A stretch of 64,000 nt of DNA, taken from contig CM043969.1 in assembly GCA_014529385.2 (NCBI GenBank), forward strand, positions 15,375,446-15,439,445. The letters are read 5' to 3'. The translations under genes and the position numbers were made by a program. How positions within the stretch are numbered: the first letter of the stretch is position 1; the number at the start of each line of letters is the position of its first letter. The stretch is from Adiantum capillus-veneris (taxonomy: Eukaryota > Streptophyta > Polypodiopsida > Polypodiales > Pteridaceae). Shown here piece after piece: positions 55,682 to 64,000 of this stretch. The notes beneath the pieces are model-generated. The model ran no database searches and had not been told where the DNA came from. It saw nothing but the letters and a program-made list of their open reading frames with translations.

Positions 55682-56991
55682 TTAGTCAGACGTCTCATCG
55701 CGTCCAAGCGGCGTATATGTCGGATTCTGCAAAAAAAGACAATAAGACAGCTTTCAGTAAGTATAAACATATAACGACATTTATAAAACAATACAAAAAA
55801 TAGAAAAGAGTAAACCCTAATACTAACCATGCCGCCGCGAGAATTGAGAATGTCCATCAGGGCATTTAAGCCCTTCCTGCCTGCGTACTCGCGCTCGTAC
55901 GGTGTGGGATCACATCCTGTCATCGACCACTGTCAAAACATACAAAGATTTCATTATGTTAGAATTAAAAAACTCATAAACCCTAAACTATCGAACATAA
56001 AGAGCAATGCGAAAACACTTACAAAATCGGCCTCAAATGATGCCCATCCACCGCTCCCCAAGTGGTGCGAGCTCCCTACCTCTACTCGCGCTTTGGCTGC
56101 ATCCTTTTGTTGCTTCCACTTGTCGGGATTCTCGCGCGCTGCTTTCTTCGCATTCTTCCAATCTTCTTTGGCCAGCCAATCTGGCCTGTTCCACCCATGC
56201 TTGATTGCTTTTTGCACTTCGGAACGCTTGTGTTTGCAGTATTCGTGCATTCGAATCTTCATCAGGTCTTCATTGAAGCGTTGATCCCGTGTTGGAACGG
56301 GAAACTCATCATGAAGTATGCTGATGACTCTGGCTTTTAAATCACTTGGTACTTCACTCCATTTGTTTAGTATGTAGTGTCTAAACAGCTAAGAGCAAAG
56401 ACCACGCATGCGCGAGATCACCTTCTTGCCGTCATCATCCATGATGATGCCGCCACTGAAGTCGACGGAGTAAGGCAAGCCCTGTGGCCAGTGACGCATG
56501 AACCTGGGTGTCCCGGCAGGGGTCTCTAGCGGCGTGTCGATGGGGGTACGGACGTCAGGTGTCTCCACTGGCGTCTGGGCCCCGAAGCGAGGAGTGTCGA
56601 GTGGGGTGGCTCCTAGCGGAGTAGGTAGAGGTGTGTAACTGCTAGGAACTGTCAGCCGCGCAAAACCTGGCGTAGATGGCGATATTGTGGCTGGTGTGGG
56701 GGCGGGCAAAGAAGGGGAGGGTAAAGAGCCTCGTCGAACACGAGGCGGTGTGGAGGCATCGGCGGCGGAATCCCCACAACAACCGCAACCGCCACCACTA
56801 GAGCGCCGGTGTCTAGATGAGTGTGAAGATCGTCTCGTCGACACCGAAGCTTCGGAGCGCGCCGAATGCTCCGAAAGAGAGGGAGATGCGGATGGAGTAG
56901 GAACGCGCGATGATGCGCCACAGCGATGACGCTCCACATACCACTGTCTCTGCTGTGGTGACAAAGAAGAAAGAAACTCCTCATCATCCAT
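55682..56991 (-). pseudogene. TnpA-like gene, plant transposase (Ptta) type
   Basis: Start ATG at 56991 (MDDEEFLSSLSPQQRQWY). A Ser/Arg-rich and then Pro/Thr-rich low-complexity region follows, with many TP and ETP repeats, then LFRHYILNKWSEVPSDLKARV and the conserved segment RPDWLAKEDWKNAKKAARENPDKW with SSHHLGSGGWASFEADF, as in the En/Spm accessory transposase family. Introns with good GT-AG borders: donor at 56022, next exon 55929-55828 (TGCDPTPYERE), last exon 55726-55682. A TAG at 56389-56391 is in frame between RMRGLCS and LFRHYI, unless an unseen intron ends there. The product should bind subterminal repeats. Confidence 0.65.
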
Positions 56992-57263
56992 ACCTGCATT
57001 AAACACACGAATATTTAAACTTAATATTGAATGAATAGAGTAGACAATGACGCAAAGACCATTAAATACAATGACGTAATGACGTATATAAATACAATGA
57101 CGCAATGAATGGAGTGATAGAAGAGGCAAGTCGAAAACTCAGAATTTTCAATCAAAAGAAGTGAGCGCGAGTAGAAAAGAGCGTTATACACCATGGAAGG
57201 TACTTAGAGAGCCAAAGCTTTTACAACACGGAGCAAAATTGTTCAAATACAATATTTGTGGCT

Positions 57264-60200
57264 TTAAGAGATCTCTCTCTCATCCTCGCATAACTCAGCA
57301 TAACTTCCTATATCTATATAGAGCTCTCCGTTTAAACACATATCCTCTGTTTCATTTTGTAGCTCCTCTGCATGCACCCCATATAGAGTAGTAGCATCTT
57401 GATGCTCGTCTGGCACCACTGCAGCGGCTTCTGATTGAGCATCTTCTCTGATCTCCTCCATTGATGCCGTTGTGATTGGCACATGGTAGCCTTCATATGT
57501 CCTTGCACTACGAGGGGATACCTTTATGACGTACCACCAGTTTGATGTAGACTTTGTAGGATGAAATATTACCTGCCAGAGCCACATAACTTACATGAGA
57601 GTTTTCAAGCACATAGCTTGTAAAAGGGGGATGTTAACTATTTACATACTTACTTGTTCACAATGCTCGGGTAGTACGAAAGTGTCTCTTAGGTCAGTCC
57701 ATTTCTTAGTAGAATCCACCTCAAGAAAACCAGACTCTCCTCTACGCACAGTAGCGTTGCGACCCTCCATGATTATCTTGAACCATTGCAAGTCGAACAA
57801 GTCGACAAAAAATCCTCTATAATCGATCCTCAAAATCTCTTGTAGCGTGCCGAAGTAAGTGAGTTCCGCCACCACAAGATCTGCATCAGAGGAACGTCGT
57901 CGACTAGACTGTTCAAATTTTGCCATGATTCCACAATCTTGAGTAAAACGCTTTTTGTCTATCCGTTCCACCCTAAAATGTCGACCTTTACACCATGCTG
58001 CTGTGTATGACTTATACTACAACGAACAAAGATTATGAGTGGCCGTTCAAACGTTTAGAAATAAAGTCACTAGCTAGTCGTACATTGCAAACTTACCTTG
58101 GTCGCGCAACCCCGAGAGTACTCCCACTCTTCCTCAGTCACTTCGTCACCGCATTGTTGTGCGCTTTTCAATTGGTTGTGCAACCATCTTAAGCTCATGA
58201 ATGTTGGTAGGCTCTCCAGACCCGTCGGATAGTGCATCGGTGGTCGTCTTCCCCGTCTCCACTCGATTCGTGCCCTTTGTCGCTCTTTCTTTGCATCCTC
58301 ATATTGTGAAATCCACTTTTGCATCACTGGATTGTGAAGCATGCAAAATCGGTTGATTTTAGCCTCTAGATCTTCCGTCATCTTCTTCTCAACACCGAGA
58401 TTGCACATGACAATCCCAGATATGCGCTCATCATCTATGGTTCGCCATAGCGTGTCCCGGGCTTTATCAAATCCGTCTAGCCACTCTCCAATGTACACTA
58501 GGGACTCTGATACCAACCAACCTTCTGCCATGCTACCCTCCGGACGTCCCTTTTGACTAAACTGTTCTAACCATGCTTGTGCAGACATCCTTGGTGGCTC
58601 TCTTCCCAAAAAGCCGTCGCGTAACACATGATTCTCTGGAAGATATGCTTGATGATCTTCGTAGATTTGCTTCTTCAGTGAGGGTGCCCTACGTGCATTC
58701 AGTCTAGGTCCACATGTGACACATGCTCTGTATCCGCTTGTTTGAAGCCCTGCATGTATACACATGATAATAGATCAACTATGGGAAAAAACAAGATTTA
58801 CAGTGTCTGAGTGAGGAGTGTCAATAGATCACCTGAGCATTCTGTTAGCCCGGGATAGTCATGCATGGTCCACATTAGAATGCCTCTCATCAAAGCATTC
58901 CGTCGTCTTGTGTGTCGGCTCACATCCACCACCTCTATGCCAATCCACAATTGTTGTAGCTCTTCCAATAGTGGACGAAGATACACATCCATATTCTCCA
59001 CTTTATATCGCCCTGGCACAATCAAGCTTAGCCATAGGTGCCCCTTCTTCGTAGTCAACCACCGGGGAATGTTGTAGTTGACGATGACAACGGGCCATAC
59101 ACTGTAAGATGTTGATCTTTGACCAAATGGATTTACGCCATCCATAGCCAGGCCTAAGCGCAAATTTCGAGCTTCCCTGGCAAAATCCGACCATGTTCCA
59201 TCTATATGTTTCCAGGCTGCGCAATCTGCAGGAATTCGTAGCACACCATCCGAAGATTTATTCTCCTCATGCCATGATGCTAGGGCGGCCATGGACTTAC
59301 ATTCGAAGAAATGTTTGATGCGAGGAAGCAGAGGAAAATTTCGCAAAACCTTTTGTGGAATTTTTGTCCCATGGAGATCTACTCGATATCTTTCGGAATC
59401 ACATTTCGGACACTTCTCCATGTCTATGTATTCCCCTCTGAAAAGAATGCAGTCATTAGGACAAGCGTGGATAGAATTGTAATCCATCCCCAAGTTTCGC
59501 AAAATCTTTCTTGCTTCATCTCGGGAATCTGGCATCACATTGTCAGCTGGTAGTATGTGCTCTTTAAGCAATCTACACAACATAAAAATACGATACAGCC
59601 GTGTAAAAATCTATCAGATCATTATACATTTAGAGTTTTATTAAAGTAAACTAATTGTAATAGATCACCTGAAAAGCGCTGTGACGCTAGTGAGAGCGGA
59701 TTTTTTGAGATGGGGCTCAACTCAAGGCTCCCACCAGACAACCACTCCGTGAGACCCTACACACGCATATTTCTTAGGGGCACCACCCTCTTTTATAGAG
59801 AAAGAAGGAAACCAAAAACAAACCATATACAACACACACACACTCACACCTTTCTTATGTGCTTCAACACAAAATGCCCTTCAACCATTCAACACACACT
59901 CCTTAAGCAATCCCTTTGAACACTGTACAACTCACATGCAAAGATTGACCTTCACCATATTAGTGCTCATATACTTCTAAGAAAAGCAAGCAAAAAACCT
60001 CAAAACTCAAAACACCATAATGCACAAATACTTGACAACTCCTTTTCTTTCCCAAAAGAAGAGACTACTTACACACATAAGGCGGCATGCATAGAGAGCT
60101 CTTCTCCATCTATGCAGCCCCAAGACTTACTTACACACAACATAAGGAGAGAAGCCAAGCACATAGACACCATGGTGCACAAAAAACTTTCTCAACAAAC

Positions 60201-62183
60201 AAGCAACCCAATGAGCACAAAATATGAGAAGCTGCCAAGATAGGCTTACCAATTTTACATGCGTTTAGAGCAAAAGTGTGACGACGACACCCCAATTGCA
60301 ACAATTTGTTGATCAAACCAAGAGATAGATCATTGAACTTGATATCCTTGCTCTCATATAGAATCTACAATCCTTATTTAGGGATGAGTATGGTAAGAGA
60401 AATGTTTGCAAGAGAATGGTAGCAATAGCATATTGATGCTCTCTCTATGGTGCCGCTTATGATAGCGAGCTTAGGAAATGGATAGGGAGACAAGAGGAGA
60501 GAGAGATTAGGGCTTCCCTAACCTTAGAGGAGCTTATTTGAAGCAATGGAGTAGGTGTGTGTATTTTTGTGCTTGCCAAAGGGCCTTTTTATAGCTGTAC
60601 AAGACCTTGGGTTAGGTTAAACTTGACTAAGGTAGGTAATTAACCATAGTTAGGTTCCCTTTTGACCATTCCTTCAATTATGCAAATAAGGGACTTATTT
60701 TTTCATTAAAAATAGCTAAGTCGTGGAGGCTCCATAAGGGTTGATAATGTATGTGGACCCCACCATGATGTCCCTCTAGTGGCTCCTGCAGAGTGTCCCC
60801 ATCCTGTTTGTTGTGTCTCTGGAAGCATCTTGAGCCGACCCCTCCACATGCAAGTGGTTTTTAACTCCCCATTGGTATTTTAGAATGTTGGAGAAGTCAA
60901 GAAAACTTTTCACCTTTGTGGTTTACCTGATTGTAACTTTGACCTGCAGTAACAGTGTCCGCATCACCTTGTTTTCACCATAACTTTCAGCCTGTAACTC
61001 AGAATTGGGTGTTGTAAAAGGCAAAGTTGACCTTCTCAAAGTGTTTAAGCTGATTTTGGAGTGTTCCTCAAGTATACCCATGAGCTAAGGAGTTCAAGAT
61101 GCATCCAAAACACCTTTTGAACCAAGTCTCCTTGTAGGGGGCCCCTTAGAATGCATCCAAGGTGTAGCATGCTTTTTTCAAAAGAGAATCCACCTTAAAC
61201 AAATGAGGTAGGCTCCAATAAAGTTTGATTTATTGGGGATATACATTATATTTAAGATTTTTTGACCAACACAAGTAAATGATCCAAGAGTTGGGTCACA
61301 TAGTGGTGGGGAAGGGAAGGCCTACAAGGTTAACCCTACCCGTGAGAGAAGATGGGTAAGATAAGTGTCCATAAATTATTTATTTACAAATTATGGGATG
61401 TAGATAGCTATTTAAATTAGTAAAGTTAATTAGTTAAAAGAATATGCAGTAAAAAAACTAGGAGAGTAGAATTAAGTTTACTATTTACATTTAGCATGAA
61501 GAGAGAAATATGATGTAAATGCATAAAGATCTAAAAAGGGTAAGGTGTTTGTATGGAAAAAGGCTATTACGGAAAGAGAGAATGAACACTAGGTTAAAAC
61601 TTTGATAAAAAATATATACATTTGAGTAGAAATGTAGTTCAAATGCAAGGTTACTATTTAACACTACTCACTAGTGTCACTCCATCCAAACTTTGTTGCA
61701 TGTTGAGAAGAACCAGGAGTGCTTTCAATCTAGACATCGTGCTCCATTATACAATGGCGTATCGGCTTCACTTTTCATATCATCATAGATAAGCCTTTCT
61801 GAATCCATGATCGTCTCGATCATTTCATCAATCTCAGGCTCAAACATTGCCTCGTTGGGAATGTGCTCTGCACGATCATCCCCCGAGCTGTCAGAGGCTA
61901 CATCTTGTGGCCTCACATATGCTGCTTGACCAAAGCGCCTGCGAACACGTCTATTGGGTTGCAAGATTGCTGCTTGTTGGCCAGCGTCAGAGTCCGACGA
62001 GTTATAATTGGCAACAACTCGATCTATAATAGACGGATCGAACTCGCCAAATTCGCGAACGTGCTGCAAAGAAACACGTCTTGTCCGTCGCACAGCATGC
62101 TTGCATTGATTACAAGGACATAAGACCCTCGTTGAGAGATAGGTGTTTCGGTTGGACGGTCCCACATCCTCGTCACTACTCAT
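57264..62183 (-). pseudogene. TNP2-type CACTA transposase, shortened
   Basis: Five exons with GT-AG borders: 62183 to about 61675; 59572-58833; 58749-58097; 58016-57654; 57572-57264. Exon 1 has LCPCNQCKH and PLYNGA, then decays by frameshifts toward a WSDTS motif. Exon 2 is the tnp2 core: IHACPNDCILFRGEY, CPKC, RNLRLGLAMDGVNPFG, SYSVWPVVIVNYNIP, a GRYKVENMDVYLRPLLEEL segment and LMRGILMWTMHDYPGL. Exon 3 starts GYRACVTCG and then passes directly from HQAYLPENHVLR to KGRPEGSMAEGW, the late part of DUF4218, so the end of tnp2 and most of DUF4218 are missing. Exons 4-5 are DUF4216-like (CGIMAKF, a LTYFGTLQEILRIDY segment, STSNWWYVIKV). The product normally cuts the element ends. Confidence 0.82.
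59573..61674. other. Large intron of the TNP2 gene
   Basis: About 2.1 kb between exons 1 and 2, far longer than the other introns (about 80-85 bp), so it probably contains an insertion. I see no domain; a GC-richer block at about 60480-60620 looks LTR-like, but no boundaries or duplications were found. Confidence 0.4.
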
Positions 62184-62243
62184 AATGAGGATAAAAATCT
62201 TATAACCTGGACAACAAATTTAATATTCTAGTGGCATTCTTCG

Positions 62244-62244
<1 letters not shown>

Positions 62245-62315
<71 letters not shown>
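62245..62315. repeat. (CT)n microsatellite, ~70 bp
   Basis: About 35 nearly perfect CT units just upstream of the TNP2 start, in the region where its leader or promoter should be. Confidence 0.95.
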
Positions 62316-62318
<3 letters not shown>

Positions 62319-62582
62319 CTCTAGTCATGTCCAACCCCGCACACCTCGGTCTAGAGGTGCACGGAGATCAGAACCACCGGGTTATAATCTCGTGTTTATT
62401 GGTCAATACCTATATTTGTGGGTACAAGAAATCTACAGACCCACGTCTACATGATACTGCATGTAGTGGACAAAACCCCTTTGCCTCTTCTCTAGCTGTA
62501 GCACTTCACAGCATCTTAACATCTTTTCACAGTAGATCTTTTCACTGTTCGTCTAACTCTAAACCCTAAACCGTAAGTAATT

Positions 62583-63450
62583 CTTGCGTGGACTCAATCT
62601 AATGTAAATAAGCGTAAATCTAACTAAAAATAAACCTAAATCTAATTTAACGTAAATCTACATCTAACCTAATCTTTAACGTCTTTTGGGATAGTTTCCT
62701 ACGACGTTAAAACTCTCTTCTTCTTGTGTGTGTGTGTGTGTGTGTGGGTAAACCTAAATAAACCTAAGTCTAATCTAATATAACATAAATCTAAATCTAA
62801 CGTAAATTATGTTATATGAAAAACAAAGAACTAAACTAACAGGGATTATAAGAACCTTAAAACTGATTTAACACATAATTTTTCACATAACTCGGCAAGA
62901 GTTGGCATTCTCATCACTAAAGATGTGAGAGTTAACTTCCGGCGGTGACGCTGCCTCATCTCCATCCACATCTGACGACAGAAATTGGCCCTTTGGACCG
63001 TTCTTGCTCTTGTTACTAACTTTGAAGTTGTTGTTGAATGACTAGAGGTTGTCTAGATGGTCATTGTCGGGGATGTAGTGACTCTTGCCGCCCTGAAGAT
63101 CCACCTTCTTCCCTATCTTCTGAAGACATTTCACCAGTACTTTTGGATCGACGGAGCCCACCATGAGTGAAGGAAGCAATACCCTATATTCCATTGAGGG
63201 CTTTCTTCACCCGCTTCATGCAGGCATCGCAGTCAATGGAGACCTAAATCTAATCTAATATAACGTAAATCTAAATCTAGCGTAAATAAACGTAAAGCTA
63301 ACTAAAAATAAACCTAAATCTAATCTAATTTAACTTAAATAAACCTAAATCTAATTTAACGTAAGTCTACATCTAACCTAATCTTTAACGTCTTTTAGGA
63401 TAGTTTCCTACGACGTTATAACTCTCTTCTTCTTGTGTGTGTGCGCGTGT
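62583..63450 (+). repeat. Direct repeats flanking the HIPP fragment
   Basis: A block of TAAACCTAAATCTAATTTAACG, ACATCTAACCTAATCTTTAACG, then GATAGTTTCCTACGACGTTA and a TG microsatellite occurs at about 62583-62747 and again at about 63270-63450. A third partial TTTCCTACGACGTTAAA lies near 63606. The repeats suggest a local duplication around the gene fragment. Confidence 0.75.
62883..63243 (-). pseudogene. HIPP-like metal-binding protein fragment with CaaX box
   Basis: The exon starts after a TTTAG acceptor at 63243. It encodes SIDCDACMKRVKKALNGI, a heavy-metal-associated domain with the metal site C-x-x-C, followed by GSVDPKVLVKCLQKIGKKVDL, a GGKSHYIPDNDH segment, a Lys/Asn-rich linker and an acidic tail ending C-R-V-M at the stop. 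This CaaX-like end is the prenylation signal of heavy-metal-associated isoprenylated plant proteins, which bind metals at membranes or nuclei. A TAG after LNGI, a frameshift near 63170 and a TAG after DNL break it. The first exon is missing. It is probably captured by, or duplicated near, the CACTA element. Confidence 0.75.
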
Positions 63451-63639
63451 GTGGATGTGTGTGCCAATAAAAAGAGATAAATGGTATAACCTTTCTATCA
63501 CCCATGCCAAGTATGATAGATTGGTTATGCCATTTCCCTCTTGAATAATAGGTCTTGAGTTCAACTCCTTGTCGGCTAGATCTTTAGGTCTTTTAATTTT
63601 AATTAGTTTCCTACGACGTTAAATTAGTTTCTCTCTCTT

Positions 63640-63850
63640 TCTCTCTCAATGTGTGTGCATTTTTTTGTTTATGCATGTTTTCTCTCTCTTTTCCTCTCTC
63701 AATGTGTGCGTTTTTTGTTTATGCATGTTCTCTCTCTCTTTTCCTCTCTCAATGTGTGCGTTTTTTGTTTATGCATGCTCTCTCTCTCTTTTCCTCTCTC
63801 AATGTGTGTGTGAATTCTTTGTTTATGTATGTGTGTGTGCATTTTTGTTT
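63640..63850 (+). repeat. ~58-bp minisatellite
   Basis: Units of CTCTCTCAATGTGTGCGTTTTTTGTTTATGCATG then CTCTCTCTTTTCC repeat at about 58 bp, with starts near 63643, 63695, 63753 and 63811. The unit itself contains CT and TG tracts, which suggests it was assembled from the neighbouring microsatellites. Confidence 0.85.
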
Positions 63851-63859
63851 ATGTTTGTA

Positions 63860-63915
<56 letters not shown>

Positions 63916-63919
63916 AACA

Positions 63920-63972
<53 letters not shown>

Positions 63973-63985
63973 GGAGAGAGAAAGA
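63860..63985. repeat. Compound (CT)n(TG)n(AG)n microsatellite
   Basis: About 53 bp of CT, a short spacer CAAAAACACTA, about 30 bp of TG, then AG to near the window end. Open frames through it are artefacts of the simple repeat. Confidence 0.95.
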
Positions 63986-64000
63986 GGGGAAGGGAACATG

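Larger units (their letters stand above)
55032..64000 (-). mobile_element. CACTA (En/Spm) element, one end in window
   Basis: Begins with CACTACAAGAGG at 55032, the typical CACTA terminus, followed by subterminal TAGCGACG-type motifs, a TnpA/Ptta-like gene and a TNP2 gene, both on the - strand. The second terminus (TAGTG preceded by a TTGT-type end) is not seen up to 64000, so the right limit is open and 63000-64000 may lie outside the element. Stops and shifts in both genes suggest a decayed or non-autonomous copy. Confidence 0.75.

Noticed and set aside
62231-62569. 112-residue + strand frame at the CT microsatellite
   Set aside because: Its N-terminal half is a translated CT repeat and the rest has no match.
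63651-63953. 100-residue frame rich in Ser, Leu and Val
   Set aside because: It is produced by the CT and TG simple repeats; no codon constraint is expected.

Overview
The window is repeat-rich plant nuclear DNA. Evidence for a land plant is the set of plant-type mobile elements: Ty1/copia elements primed by a methionine-initiator tRNA site, Ty3/gypsy elements, an L1-type LINE ORF1, and a CACTA (En/Spm) element with tnp2, DUF4216 and Ptta/TnpA-like exons. A metal-binding HIPP fragment ending in a CaaX box is also plant-specific. A large-genome plant is likely; a fern or other non-seed plant is only a weak guess. I see no convincing intact single-copy host gene, no tRNA or rRNA gene and no CRISPR array. 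The only clearly intact coding unit is the copia polyprotein at 30775-35061.

Layout. 1-2640 is non-coding and carries short palindromes and an inverted repeat. 2641-5830 is a decayed gypsy gag, split at 3248 by a 1.3-kb inverted-terminal-repeat transposon. 6840-9260 is a degenerate ~150-bp satellite, split by a second copy of that transposon in the opposite orientation. Both insertions duplicate TTAA. 11171-14159 is the 5' part of a copia element (LTR, gag, protease, integrase) without reverse transcriptase. 14740-15605 is a gypsy reverse transcriptase remnant, and 16217-21550 a decayed gypsy gag-protease region. 24190-25640 is a LINE ORF1 remnant. 25843-28159 is two partial copia bodies sharing one LTR.

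29297-43633 is the most unusual block. Two long arrays built on TAGCTATT, inverted relative to each other, lie at 29297-30350 and 40480-42290. Between them are two convergent broken genes: a transposase-like gene on the + strand and a gene with a weak FCP1/HAD-like segment on the - strand. A third broken gene (coiled coil plus Cys/His cluster) lies beyond the right array. A young intact copia element (30473-35650, target duplication ATGTT) interrupts the first gene. The block is bracketed by ~1-kb direct repeats at 28160 and 43960.

44906-50343 is a gypsy element on the - strand with stops and a truncated 3' LTR. 50344-55031 is non-coding with several tandem repeats, including one built on a 20-bp palindrome. 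55032 to the window end looks like one end of a CACTA element: a CACTA terminus, subterminal TAGCGACG motifs, a TnpA-like gene and a spliced, internally shortened TNP2 gene, both on the - strand. A HIPP gene fragment and a dense microsatellite field lie further right; the second CACTA terminus is not in the window.
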